Positions 26,261 to 34,878 of a DNA stretch of 46,263 nt are shown piece by piece. The DNA is from Clostridiales bacterium. Lineage in GTDB: Bacteria; Bacillota; Clostridia; Christensenellales; Aristaeellaceae. The notes below the pieces were generated by a model. That model was not told the DNA's origin. It did no database searches and saw nothing but the letters and a program-made list of their open reading frames with translations. How positions within the stretch are numbered: the first letter of the stretch is position 1; each line of letters opens with the position of its first letter. The translations under genes and the position numbers were made by a program. The stretch lies in NCBI GenBank assembly GCA_012517815.1, contig JAAYUF010000070.1:1-46263 (forward strand), given 5' to 3'.

Positions 26261-27328
26261 ATGGAACCGAAATACCAGGCGGTAGCCGAAAGCCTGCGGC
26301 ATGATATCGCCACCGGGCTTTACCGGGATGGGGAAGCGCTGCTGACCGAGGTGGAACTCAAACAGAAATTCGGGGTCAGCCGACAGACGGTTCGTCAGGC
26401 GATTTCGCTGCTGGAAAACGACGGGCTGGTGATCCGCCGGCGCGGCAGCGGCACCTACGTCAATCACGGCGCGCGCAAGCACGGCGGCGTGCTCAGCGTC
26501 GGCGTGATTACCACATACATAACGGACTATATTTTTCCAAGCATCGTGCGTGGCGTGGAAAGCGCGCTGTCCGCCGAGAACTGCATCATGAGCCTGAGCG
26601 CGACCTATAACCGCACCGACCATGAGCGTTCTCTGCTGCAGCGCATTCTGGAATCCCCGCTGGACGGACTGATCGTGGAAGGCACGAAAACCGCGCTGCC
26701 CAACCCCAACACGGGTTTATACGAACAGCTTTGGGAGCGGAACATCCCATGCGTGTTCATCAACGGGTACTATCCCCAGTTGCCCAACGCCGTGTATGTG
26801 GTCACCGACGACGAATCCGGCGGGCGCATGGCGGCCGCCTACCTCGCGGAGCGCGGCTTTACCCGCGTGGGGGGCATCTTCAAAAGCGACGATATGCAGG
26901 GGCACCTGCGCTATCAGGGTTTTTCGGGCGAACTGCAGGATCGCGGCCTGCGCGTGCGCGACGACGCCGTCTGCTGGTTCAGCACCGAAAACAAGCGCCG
27001 CTTCCTGCGGGACGAAACGGGCGCGGAGTTCATCCGCAGCCTGAAAAACGGGCTGGAAGCCGTGGTGTGCTACAATGACGAGATTGCCGTGGAACTGCTG
27101 GAAGTGCTCCGCGAACACCACATATCGGTGCCGCGCGACGTATCGCTTGTGAGCTTTGATAACAGCGCGTATGCCGCCGTCTGCCACCCCAAGCTGACAT
27201 CCCTGGCGCACCCGAAGGACGAATTCGGCCGGGTGGCCGCCGAAAAGCTGCTCAACATGATGGCCGGCAAGCGAGAATCCAGCATCGTGCTGCCCTGGAC
27301 GATGATCGAGCGCGACAGCGTTCGCTGA
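26261..27328 (+). CDS. araR: Arabinose operon repressor AraR (GntR/LacI hybrid)
   Basis: Transcriptional repressor of L-arabinose genes. The 355 residues combine a GntR-type winged helix (residues 1-75: QAVAESLRHDIATGLYRDGEALLTEVELKQKFGVSRQTVRQAISLLENDGLVIRRRGSGTYV, quoted only by its pattern) with a LacI/periplasmic-binding-like sensor domain (SVGVITTYITDYIFPSIVRG to the end). Confidence 0.5.
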   Translation: MEPKYQAVAESLRHDIATGLYRDGEALLTEVELKQKFGVSRQTVRQAISLLENDGLVIRRRGSGTYVNHGARKHGGVLSVGVITTYITDYIFPSIVRGVESALSAENCIMSLSATYNRTDHERSLLQRILESPLDGLIVEGTKTALPNPNTGLYEQLWERNIPCVFINGYYPQLPNAVYVVTDDESGGRMAAAYLAERGFTRVGGIFKSDDMQGHLRYQGFSGELQDRGLRVRDDAVCWFSTENKRRFLRDETGAEFIRSLKNGLEAVVCYNDEIAVELLEVLREHHISVPRDVSLVSFDNSAYAAVCHPKLTSLAHPKDEFGRVAAEKLLNMMAGKRESSIVLPWTMIERDSVR

Positions 27329-27398
27329 GCGGCAATCGCTCCGTACCGCCGCAGGAATGGAACGCCTGTTTTTCAAAAAAAAACGAACGCTTTCGCTC

Positions 27399-27427
27399 TT
27401 GCGTGCAAGGGCTTGGTATGCTATGAT
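27399..27427 (+). promoter_or_regulatory. Promoter of araB
   Basis: TTGCGT (27399-27404), a 17-bp spacer and TATGAT (27422-27427). The AraR operator begins about ten bases after the -10, so the repressor would sit on the transcription start. Confidence 0.7.
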
Positions 27428-27436
27428 AAAATCAGC

Positions 27437-27452
27437 ATTGGTACGTACAACT
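27437..27452. promoter_or_regulatory. AraR operator of araB
   Basis: ATTGGTACGTACAACT matches the Bacillus AraR box ATTTGTACGTACAAAT at 14 of 16 positions. It overlaps the start of the araB transcript. Confidence 0.85.
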
Positions 27453-27490
27453 TCGGCAGGTCCGAAGCGTTCAAAGGAGGATCGGATGAT

Positions 27491-29152
27491 ATGAGCAAAT
27501 ATACCATCGGGGTCGATTACGGTACGCTGAGCGGACGCGCGGTGCTCATCGAGGTGGGCACGGGGCGCGAGATTGCCTCTTCCGTGTACGAGTACCCTCA
27601 CGCCGTCATGGATACGCAGCTGCCCGGCGGGAAGAAACTGGGGCAGGACTGGGCGCTGCAATACCCTCAGGATTATGTGGACGCGCTCATCCACACCGTT
27701 ACGGATATCATGCGGCAGTCCGGCGTCGACTCCGCCGACGTGATCGGCGTGGGTACGGACTTTACCGCCTGCACGGTGCTTCCGGTCAAGCGCGACGGCA
27801 CGCCCCTATGCGAGCTTGCGGAGTTTGCGGACAACCCCAACGCCTATGTGAAGCTGTGGAAACATCACGCCGCGCAGGACAAGGCCAACCGCCTCAACGA
27901 GATCGCCGCGCAGCGCGGGGAAAAATGGCTGCAAAACTACGGCGGCAAAATCAGCAGCGAGTGGCTGTTCCCCAAGCTTTGGCAGGTGCTGGACGAAGCC
28001 CCGGAAGTATACGCCGCGATGGACGATTTTGTGGAGGCCGCGGACTGGATCGTGTGGCAGCTGACCGGCGTGCAGACGCGCAACTCCTGCTGCGCCGGCT
28101 ATAAGGCGATGTACAACAAGACCACCGGCTACCCTGACAAGGCGTTTTTCAGGGCGCTGGATCCCCGGCTGGAAAACGTCATCGCGGACAAGCTCTCCTG
28201 CCCCGTAACGTCGCTAGGGCAAAAGGCGGGCGGGCTGACGGCCGCGATGGCCGCGAAGCTGGGCCTGCGCGAAGGCACCGCCGTATGCATCGGCAATGTG
28301 GACGCGCATGTGTGCGTCCCGGCCGTGGGCATCGATTCGACCGGCAAGATGCTGGCGATCATCGGCACATCCACCTGCCACATGATGATGGGCACCGAGG
28401 AAAAGCAGGTGCCCGGCATGTGCGGCGTGGTGGAAGACGGCATCATGCCCGGGTTCGCGGGTTATGAAGCCGGCCAGAGCTGCGTGGGGGACCATTTTGC
28501 CTGGTTTGTGGACAACTGCTGCCCCGCCGCTTACGACGAGGCGGCCAAGGCCAGGGGGCTGAACGTGCACCAGTACCTGACCGAGCTGGCCGCCGCGCAG
28601 AAGGTGGGCGAGCACGGTCTGGTGGCGCTGGACTGGTGGAACGGCAACCGCAGCGTGCTGGTGGACGTGGACCTGACCGGCCTGATGCTGGGCATGACCC
28701 TGCAAACCAAGCCCGAGGACATGTACCGCGCGCTGATGGAGGCGACGGCGTACGGAACCCGCATGATCATTGAAAACTACCGCGAGCACGGCGTGGCGGT
28801 GGAGGCCTTCTACGCCAGCGGCGGCATCAGCCAGAAAAACCCGCTGATGATGCAGATCTACGCCGACGTGCTCAACATGGACATCCACATCGCCGGCACG
28901 GCGCAGGGGCCCGCGCTGGGCAGCGCGATTTTCGCGGCGGTCGCGGCCGGCAGGGCTGCCGGCGGATACGACGACGTGTTCGAGGCGGCGCGCGATATGG
29001 GCCGCGTGAAGGATGAAATCTACCGTCCCGTGGCGGAAAACGCGAAGGTCTACGATCGGCTCTTTGCGGAATACCGCGTGCTGCACGATTACTTCGGACG
29101 CGGCGCCAACGATGTGATGAAGCGCCTGAAGGCGATCAAAGCGCAGGCGTGA
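27491..29152 (+). CDS. araB: L-ribulokinase
   Basis: ATP-dependent phosphorylation of L-ribulose to L-ribulose-5-phosphate. The 553-residue FGGY kinase begins [20 protein letters not shown] (the first ATP-binding motif; D-Y-G-T-x-S-x-R is typical of AraB), followed by [28 protein letters not shown], the substrate region [17 protein letters not shown], and the second domain with [12 protein letters not shown] and [21 protein letters not shown]. The ATG at 27491 lies ten bases after AAAGGAGG; an ATG at 27486 is out of frame. Controlled by the AraR operator at 27437. araD follows 305 bp downstream. Confidence 0.96.
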   Translation: MSKYTIGVDYGTLSGRAVLIEVGTGREIASSVYEYPHAVMDTQLPGGKKLGQDWALQYPQDYVDALIHTVTDIMRQSGVDSADVIGVGTDFTACTVLPVKRDGTPLCELAEFADNPNAYVKLWKHHAAQDKANRLNEIAAQRGEKWLQNYGGKISSEWLFPKLWQVLDEAPEVYAAMDDFVEAADWIVWQLTGVQTRNSCCAGYKAMYNKTTGYPDKAFFRALDPRLENVIADKLSCPVTSLGQKAGGLTAAMAAKLGLREGTAVCIGNVDAHVCVPAVGIDSTGKMLAIIGTSTCHMMMGTEEKQVPGMCGVVEDGIMPGFAGYEAGQSCVGDHFAWFVDNCCPAAYDEAAKARGLNVHQYLTELAAAQKVGEHGLVALDWWNGNRSVLVDVDLTGLMLGMTLQTKPEDMYRALMEATAYGTRMIIENYREHGVAVEAFYASGGISQKNPLMMQIYADVLNMDIHIAGTAQGPALGSAIFAAVAAGRAAGGYDDVFEAARDMGRVKDEIYRPVAENAKVYDRLFAEYRVLHDYFGRGANDVMKRLKAIKAQA

Positions 29153-29457
29153 ACCGGGCCTGACGAACGGCGTCAGGGGGATGGTGTCGAAGCCGTAAAG
29201 GGATTGATGCCGCGCGCGACGAAAATGAGGGACGGGGCTGCCGATCATCCGCTTTGCCGTTTGGGCGGGCTTGCCCGCCGCATACGTTTGCGCCCGAAGA
29301 AGGTTTGCGGTAAAGCGGGTGAGCGGTTCTCGAACCGCGCCGTCGCAAGGTCTGCGCGACCACAGGCGTCGGCGAGGCTTTTGCGGATGTCACGCGCCGC
29401 ACGAGTTTCATCCGATCTCTCGGGGACACGTCAGCGTTGAAATGAGGAGAAAACGCG
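29153..29457. other. Spacer between araB and araD
   Basis: These 305 bp hold no gene, no recognisable promoter and no terminator. An araA gene, which often sits in such a cluster, is absent. araB and araD are probably on one transcript. Confidence 0.5.
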
Positions 29458-30159
29458 ATGCTTGAAGCATTGAAAGAGGCTGTTTACCAGGCGAATATGC
29501 TCCTGCCGGAACACCATCTGGTCACGTTCACGTGGGGGAACGTATCGGGAATCGACCGCGAGGCGGGGCTTTACGTCATCAAACCGTCGGGCGTGCCCTA
29601 CGATCAGCTGTCCCCCGCGGACATGGTGGTAATGGACCTGTCGGGCCGCAAGGTGGAGGGGAGGCTAAACCCCTCCAGCGATACGCCGACGCACACGGAG
29701 CTGTACAACCGGTTTGCGAAAATCGGGGGGATCGTGCACACGCACAGCCGCTGGGCGACCATCTGGGCGCAGGCGGGGCGCGAGATTCCGCCCTACGGCA
29801 CCACGCACGCGGACTACATCTACGGCCCCGTGCCCATTACGCGCTCGCTGACCGAAGAGGAGGTCAAGCGGGCCTACGAGCTGGAAACGGGCCGCGTGAT
29901 CGCCGCCCACTTTGAGGAGGGCGGGCTGGATACCAAAGCCGTACCCTGCGTGCTGGTGCGCAACCATGGGCCGTTCGCCTGGGGTCGGGACGCGACGGAA
30001 GCCGTGCACAACGCCGTAGTGCTGGAAGAAGTGGCCATGATGGCCTGGCATACCGAGGCGCTCCCCACCGCGCAGCCCCGGGAAGATATGCCCGGTTACC
30101 TCAAGGACAAGCATTATCTGCGCAAACACGGCCCGGACGCGTATTACGGCCAAAAGTAA
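29458..30159 (+). CDS. araD: L-ribulose-5-phosphate 4-epimerase
   Basis: Zinc class II aldolase-fold enzyme that converts L-ribulose-5-phosphate to D-xylulose-5-phosphate, feeding arabinose into the pentose phosphate pathway. The 233-residue protein shows TFTWGNVSGIDREAGLYVIKPSGVPYDQLSPADMVV at the start (phosphate binding), the proton-transfer Asp region SSDTPTHTELY, the zinc histidines in IVHTHSRWATIWAQAG, and a third His in LVRNHGPFAWG. The C-terminal KHYLRKHGPDAYYGQK is characteristic of AraD. GAGGAG lies before the ATG. It completes the pathway after araB. Confidence 0.96.
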   Translation: MLEALKEAVYQANMLLPEHHLVTFTWGNVSGIDREAGLYVIKPSGVPYDQLSPADMVVMDLSGRKVEGRLNPSSDTPTHTELYNRFAKIGGIVHTHSRWATIWAQAGREIPPYGTTHADYIYGPVPITRSLTEEEVKRAYELETGRVIAAHFEEGGLDTKAVPCVLVRNHGPFAWGRDATEAVHNAVVLEEVAMMAWHTEALPTAQPREDMPGYLKDKHYLRKHGPDAYYGQK

Positions 30160-30181
30160 CCGGCACAGGCGGATAACCGAC

Positions 30182-30399
30182 GAGCCGGGACGATCGTTCC
30201 GGCCCAGACTGCCGACAAACCCCCGCCGCAGCGGAACCGGGTCAAGGGTGAAACCCTTGCGGGGTTTGGGGCAGCGCCCCAAAGCCTTATGCCGCAGCAC
30301 TTTGCCAAGCGAGCGAACAGCCCGAAGGGCTATGAGGTGAGCGGCGATAGCCGCCCGTATGGGTTTGTCAACGGTCCGAGCCGGGGCGATCGTTCCGGC
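30182..30399. repeat. 22-bp direct repeat pair around a switchable hairpin
   Basis: GAGCCGGGACGATCGTTCC with two or three more bases occurs at 30182-30203 and again at 30378-30399 with one mismatch. Between them AAACCC/GGGTTT (30251-30267) and TTTGGGGC/GCCCCAAA (30265-30283) share a TTT and exclude each other. No T-run follows. The spacer 30160-31032 otherwise has no gene. Confidence 0.55.
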
Positions 30400-30964
30400 T
30401 GCCCTTGATGCCTGCCGCCTTGCGGGGCTTGAGGGATCGCTGAACACCCTACACCGCGACACGCGCACGAAGCGGGAGAACCGCTCTGCGCGCGACGGGG
30501 TGAGCGGCAACCAACGGTTTTCGGATACTCAGTCAGTCGGGGACGCGGGCCGGGCGGTTGCGCGTCCCTTTTCGCGTCCCGATATGGCGTCGGCTAAACG
30601 TACGGTAAACGGCAGCGCGGGAAAGGCGGCGCACCGCGCGACGGATGCCTGTGACCCAAGCCCGTCGGCAAGCCGTTTAACATTGGAACCGCGACGGCCT
30701 TGGGCCGCGCGTGCCGGCCCCAAACGGGATATGCGCTGATCGCGGGGAAACGCGAATGGCTGGGTCAACCGGCCGACTTTCCGGTAGGGCTAACGCATGG
30801 GGCATCCGTACGGTCGCATCGGTCCGACGGCCGGGCCGCCTTGCAGCCCGCCCGGCTATCCGCACGGCAAGGCTGCGCCGGCAACGCAAAGGGTCAGACT
30901 GGGCCGGATCGCCGGCGAAACGGCGCGGCCGCGGCCGATGCGCCACGGCGATGCGAACCTTCGC

Positions 30965-30993
30965 TTTTCAGGAAAGCCCGGATGTGGTAGAAT
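30965..30993 (+). promoter_or_regulatory. Promoter of the glyoxalase gene
   Basis: TTTTCA (30965-30970), a 17-bp spacer and TAGAAT (30988-30993), extended by TGG. It gives a short leader before the gene at 31033. Confidence 0.65.
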
Positions 30994-31032
30994 ACCCAGA
31001 CCGGCTCCGCAGCCGGACAAGGAGGAATGACG

Positions 31033-31404
31033 ATGACTTTTCGCATGGTTCACCAGAACTTTAACGTGAGCGATCTGGAGCGCTCCATCTCCTTTTACCG
31101 CGACGCGCTGGGCCTGATTGAAAAACGGCGCAAGACGGCCGCGAACGGCGCCTTCGCCATCGCGTACCTGGGCGATGGGGAATCCGACTTTGAACTGGAA
31201 CTGACGGCGCTTGTCGACCATCCGCAGAAGTACGATCTGGGCGAGTGCGAATTTCACCTCGCGTTCCGTACGGACGATCTGGAAGCCGCGCACCGCAAGC
31301 ATGAGGCGATGGGCTGCATCTGCTTTGAAAACAAGGCCATGGGCATCTACTTTATCGAGGACCCCGACGGCTACTGGCTGGAGATCGTACCGGAACGCAA
31401 GTAA
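31033..31404 (+). CDS. Glyoxalase I-like (VOC superfamily) protein
   Basis: A 123-residue single-subunit VOC protein, most like lactoylglutathione lyase. The N-terminal MVHQNFNVSDLERSISFYRDALGL is the hallmark, with the metal-ligand His near residue 5; ESDFELELTAL supplies the likely Glu ligand, CEFHLAFRTDDLEAAHRKHEAMG starts the second beta-alpha-beta module with the second His, and GIYFIEDPDGYWLEIVPER carries the terminal Glu. Glyoxalase I detoxifies methylglyoxal thiol adducts; clostridia lack glutathione in many cases, so the thiol is open. The ATG at 31033 is preferred over 31027 because AAGGAGG then has normal spacing of seven bases. Confidence 0.88.
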   Translation: MTFRMVHQNFNVSDLERSISFYRDALGLIEKRRKTAANGAFAIAYLGDGESDFELELTALVDHPQKYDLGECEFHLAFRTDDLEAAHRKHEAMGCICFENKAMGIYFIEDPDGYWLEIVPERK

Positions 31405-31746
31405 CGGTTACGGTGGTCCGGCATGGGCGGCGGGCGCGCGGACAGATTTGCCGGCCGGTGAAACAAGCGACCGGCGGGGGAGGGCGGGGTAAACCTGCGG
31501 GCCGGTTGCGGCGGCAGCACCGACGGATCGGCCGCGCCGGCAGAAGCGGTGACCGGCCTGTGCCGGTTGGCCCGGTTTCCCGAAGGGCCAGGCCGGCCTG
31601 AACCTGCCGGAAACGCCTTTTGGATGTCCGGTTACGACCGGTTTGGCAGACCGGGCGGCTCGTAGGAGGATCGTACCGCACAGCAAGCGGCCGAAACCCA
31701 AACCGGCCGGCGACCGCGCGGCCGAAGCCCGATTCAGACCAAACGG

Positions 31747-31788
31747 CAACGGCGACGCCCGCGCTAAAATGCGCGGGCGTCGCCGTTG
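31747..31788. terminator. Perfect 18-bp hairpin between convergent genes
   Basis: CAACGGCGACGCCCGCGC and its exact inverse flank the loop TAAAAT. It lacks a T-run on either strand but sits between the convergent glyoxalase and panE-like genes, so it may act as a bidirectional transcription or mRNA end. The rest of 31405-31981 has no gene. Confidence 0.5.
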
Positions 31789-31981
31789 GTCAAGGATGAT
31801 CCGTTAACCCGGTCGCTTTGGCTTGATCCAAGCATCCGTCAGCGAGGGTTTGCGCCGCGCCGCCCTTACCGCGCAACGCGCATGAACGAATGCGAACGGC
31901 AACGGGACCCGCGAAAGCTCCCGCTCGGCAAGTTGGAGGAAACAGGCCGTGCGCGCCATGCTTCAGCCGATGGATGCCGGG

Positions 31982-32911
31982 TCAGCCCCGCTGTCCATAC
32001 CCGGCTTCGATCCCGGTCAGGGCGTCCATTAGCATTCGGTTGACCGGCGTATCCAAGCCGTGCTTTTTCGCCAGCTCAAGCACCGCGCCTGCGAACAGCG
32101 CCACCTCGCTGGGACGCTCAGCCTCCACATCCTGCCGCATGGAGGGCTTCCCCTCCGGGTTGAGCGTGGACAGCACGTTCAGCCAATACGCGAGATCCGT
32201 TTCGGTCAGGTTGACGCCCTCCAGCTGCGAAAGCGCCACCACTTCGCGCATGGCGGCCACCATGGTCTGCCGCTGCTCGCCTTCGTGCTGGATGGCCGCG
32301 TAGTTGGGGCCGAAAACCGCCACCGTCTGGTTAACGCCCACGTTGAGCATGAACTTGCCCCACAGGCGCTTTTCCATGTGCCGGTCGATCTCGTAGGGGA
32401 AATCGCGCTGCTGGAAAAACCGCCGGATACGCTCCACCGGTTCGGGCACGGGATCGCCGTTGCGCGGGCCGATGCACAGCTTGCCCATATTGCGGTAGGT
32501 AAGTCGGTTGCCTTCTTTGACGGCGTCCATGCCGTACGCCACGCAGTCGATCACCTTGTCCGCGCCGTAGGCGGCGGCGATGATGCCTTCGCTGGTGATG
32601 CCGTTGAGCAGCGACAGGATCAGCGTGTGCTCGCCCACCTGATGGCGGATGGATTGCAGGGCGCTTTGCAACTGCAAATACTTGACCGCGATCAGCACCA
32701 GATCGGCGGGCCCGGTTTTCGCTTCCGGCGCAACATACCGAAAATCGCAGCGCTCCCCGTTGCTGTAGACCCCTTCGCGCTCGTAGCGGCCGATCCTCCC
32801 GGCATCGGCGACGACGCGCAGCTGTTCGCACGGCATATGGGTAGACAGGCGGTGGCCGAACAGCGTGCCCAACGCGCCCAGCCCGACCACCGCGACGGTT
32901 TGGATTTCCAT
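31982..32911 (-). CDS. 2-dehydropantoate 2-reductase family protein
   Basis: NADPH-dependent ketopantoate reductase, a step of pantothenate and CoA synthesis, or a relative acting on another 2-keto acid. The 309 residues start with the Rossmann motif TVAVVGLGALGTLFGHRL, followed by DLVLIAVKYLQLQSAL and LSLLNGITSEGIIAAAYG. The catalytic Lys lies in RLWGKFMLNVGVNQTVAV, and the C-terminal ApbA_C domain has GKPSMRQDVEAERPSEV. The start at 32911 gives the usual two residues before the Rossmann strand; the ribosome binding site (AAAGG) is modest. It is the second gene after the lipoprotein, 22 bp apart, an unexpected pairing. No other pantothenate gene is near, so I do not give the symbol panE. Confidence 0.85.
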   Translation of the reverse strand: MEIQTVAVVGLGALGTLFGHRLSTHMPCEQLRVVADAGRIGRYEREGVYSNGERCDFRYVAPEAKTGPADLVLIAVKYLQLQSALQSIRHQVGEHTLILSLLNGITSEGIIAAAYGADKVIDCVAYGMDAVKEGNRLTYRNMGKLCIGPRNGDPVPEPVERIRRFFQQRDFPYEIDRHMEKRLWGKFMLNVGVNQTVAVFGPNYAAIQHEGEQRQTMVAAMREVVALSQLEGVNLTETDLAYWLNVLSTLNPEGKPSMRQDVEAERPSEVALFAGAVLELAKKHGLDTPVNRMLMDALTGIEAGYGQRG

Positions 32912-32933
32912 CCGTTCACAGACCTTTCGTGCG

Positions 32934-33614
32934 TTATTTGCGGGAATCGGGGACCTCGGCGGAGTTGGAGAAGCCGCGCTGCTCCCAGAACCCCTGATAA
33001 TCCGCGTCATCCGAAAGGGTGATGCGGTTGACCCACCGGCCCCATTTGTAGCCAAGCTTTTCCTCCGCCACCACAATCAGCGGATACCCCATCTCCGGCG
33101 GCAGATCCAGTCCGTTGGCTTCATACGCGAGGATCAACCCCTTTTCGCGGATGGTCGCAAGCGGCAGGGACGTGGTGTAGCCGTCCACAGAGCTGAAAAT
33201 GACCGTGACGGCCTCGGGTTTGGCGCCGGCTTTGGCGATCAGTTCGTCGAGGAGCGCGCCCTTCCACAGGATGGTAGCTTCCCAGCCTTCCACGCAGTAC
33301 AGGGTGATCCGGCGCTCGTAAAAGTCCAGCGCGCGCACCTGATCCAGCGTCAGGGTGCCCGGCGCGTCCACCAGTCCGTCGATCGTCAGGGTGAAGGTGT
33401 CGGCGTCCACATACTGCACGCCGCTGATGGAATTGTCCCGGGGCCCGATGGCCGGATCCAGCCTCGCGCCCTGATACTCGGTGATTTCGTTGGCGCGGTA
33501 GCGGGATTGCGTGGCCGCGGAAACGGCGTCCGCGTCGCCTGTTTCCACCGACGTGGCGGCACAGCCGGAAAGCAGCAGCAGCGAAGCAAGGACCATCGGC
33601 AAGATGCGTTTCAT
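32934..33614 (-). CDS. Lipoprotein with oxidoreductase molybdopterin-binding domain
   Basis: A 226-residue exported lipoprotein: MKRILPMVLASLLLLSGC has a lipobox (LSGC) with Cys18 as the lipidation site. The mature part carries a sulfite-oxidase-type molybdopterin fold: FTLTIDGLVDAPGTLTLDQVRAL, then RRITLYCVEGWEATILWKGALLDELI, where the Cys in YCVEGW matches the molybdenum ligand, and LPPEMGYPLIVVAEEKLGYKWGRWVNRI. It would sit on the outer face of the membrane. No heme or membrane redox partner is encoded nearby, and the domain may only bind rather than catalyse. ATG 33614 has GGGAGG seven bases upstream. It is the promoter-proximal gene before the reductase. Confidence 0.85.
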   Translation of the reverse strand: MKRILPMVLASLLLLSGCAATSVETGDADAVSAATQSRYRANEITEYQGARLDPAIGPRDNSISGVQYVDADTFTLTIDGLVDAPGTLTLDQVRALDFYERRITLYCVEGWEATILWKGALLDELIAKAGAKPEAVTVIFSSVDGYTTSLPLATIREKGLILAYEANGLDLPPEMGYPLIVVAEEKLGYKWGRWVNRITLSDDADYQGFWEQRGFSNSAEVPDSRK

Positions 33615-33636
33615 ACCCATACCTCCCTTCCCGACC

Positions 33637-33665
33637 ATGATACCCTAAAGAGGGATGAAACGCAA
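33637..33665 (-). promoter_or_regulatory. Promoter of lipoprotein-reductase operon
   Basis: Minus-strand TTGCGT (33660-33665), a 17-bp spacer and TATCAT (33637-33642). The -10 is 22 bp from the start codon, so the leader is very short. The DNA from 33666 to 34114 shows no credible gene. Confidence 0.65.
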
Positions 33666-34114
33666 CCGGAGAAAGGGCGAGATGATCCGGACCGCCGGAC
33701 GAGGGCGCAAACGCGGCCGGGACGGACAACCGGGCGCAACGCGGGCCGCCCCGTCCTGCGCGGCGTATCGCGCGGCGCACGGATACCCTGGCCGCGCGCC
33801 CGATTGCTGGGAGGCGGAACCATCGCGTACCGCCGGCGCGGCCCTACGCCGCCTGTCGCACGGGAGTGGGGGCCGGGCACGGGAGCATGAACCGCTCCGC
33901 GCGCGGGCTGTCGCGTGGCACGCGATACGGGCCGCCCGAAGACAAGCGGTTGTTGCCCGAGGAGCGCGCGGTTTCCGTCCGGCGGCGGCGACTGATGCCG
34001 GGGAACGGGCCTGGGCCGGACAGACGGGCACGGCGACAGGGAACGGGGCGGAGCTTTTTAGGCCCGGCCATCAATCTCCGCGCCGCCAAACGCAACCACG
34101 CCCGACACCCGGTG

Positions 34115-34143
34115 TTGAAAAACGCGCGCCGATTTGTTACAAT
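34115..34143 (+). promoter_or_regulatory. Promoter of DUF1801 gene
   Basis: TTGAAA (34115-34120), a 17-bp spacer and TACAAT (34138-34143). It gives a leader of about 120 nt. Confidence 0.75.
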
Positions 34144-34270
34144 CCCGATAGTCAGAAAATGGATCGAAAGCGCACGTCCGATGAACCAGACAGGGACGGC
34201 CGTACCGGGGCGCGGCGGGGGACCCCGGGACCGGACGGACCTAAGCGCGCTCAGGGCGCGGGAGGCTCTC

Positions 34271-34657
34271 ATGGAAACATTTGAAGTGTATCTGGCCAAG
34301 ATGGAAGACCCGCAGCAGCGCGCGCGCATGGCTGAGGTGCTGGCCTGGGCTACGGAGCGGTTTCCGGAGCTTGTGCCGCGCATAGCCTGGAACCAGCCGA
34401 TGCTGACCCATCACGGAACCTTCATCATGGGTTTCAGCGTGTCCAAAAAGCATCTGGCCGTGGCGCCGGAACGCGCGGGGATCGAGCGCTTTTCGGCGGA
34501 TATCCACCGCGCGGGATACGAGCATTCGCTGGAGCTGGTTCGCCTGCCGTGGAACCGTCCGGTGGATTATGGCCTGCTGGAGCGGATGATCACCTACAAC
34601 ATGCTCCAGAAGGCGGATTGCGCGACCTTCTGGCGCAAAGGAGGGCATACCGGGTAG
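34271..34657 (+). CDS. DUF1801 (YdhG-like) protein
   Basis: A 128-residue cytoplasmic protein of the DUF1801 family, to which the Bacillus YdhG/Fra iron-chaperone-like proteins belong. Recognisable blocks are FEVYLAKMEDPQQRARMAEVLAWATERFPELVPRIAWNQPMLTHHGTFIMGFSVSKKHLAVAP by pattern (helix-rich start, then W-N-x-P-M and F-x-x-x-K-x-H-L) and the C-terminal IHRAGYEHS...RLPWNRPVDYGLLERMITYN. Confidence 0.6.
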   Translation: METFEVYLAKMEDPQQRARMAEVLAWATERFPELVPRIAWNQPMLTHHGTFIMGFSVSKKHLAVAPERAGIERFSADIHRAGYEHSLELVRLPWNRPVDYGLLERMITYNMLQKADCATFWRKGGHTG

Positions 34658-34724
34658 CCCGTGAGCCGGAACCCGTCGGCATCTGCATCCTGCCGGCGCG
34701 AAGCGGCCGCTTGACGGCCGGGCC

Positions 34725-34753
34725 TTGCGCGACGACGCCGACCGGCGTATGCT
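34725..34753 (+). promoter_or_regulatory. Probable promoter of ABC operon
   Basis: TTGCGC (34725-34730), a 17-bp spacer and TATGCT (34748-34753), 125 bp upstream of the ATPase gene. Match is moderate. Confidence 0.5.
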
Positions 34754-34878
34754 GGAACAAACCACGCGCGGCGGGCGCGGCCATCCGGGCCGGGCGCGTC
34801 CCGATCCGGCGATCCCGTCGAGGGCCGGGCCCCGCGTGATGGAAGCCTGAACCCAAGCGTGAAGGAGGCTGCCGTACC

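Noticed and set aside
33666-34114. N-terminal extension of the DUF1801 gene starting near 33866
   Set aside because: The extension is Arg/Gly/Pro-rich noise, the family core starts at 34271 with a good ribosome binding site, and a perfect-spacing promoter at 34115-34143 lies inside the extension.
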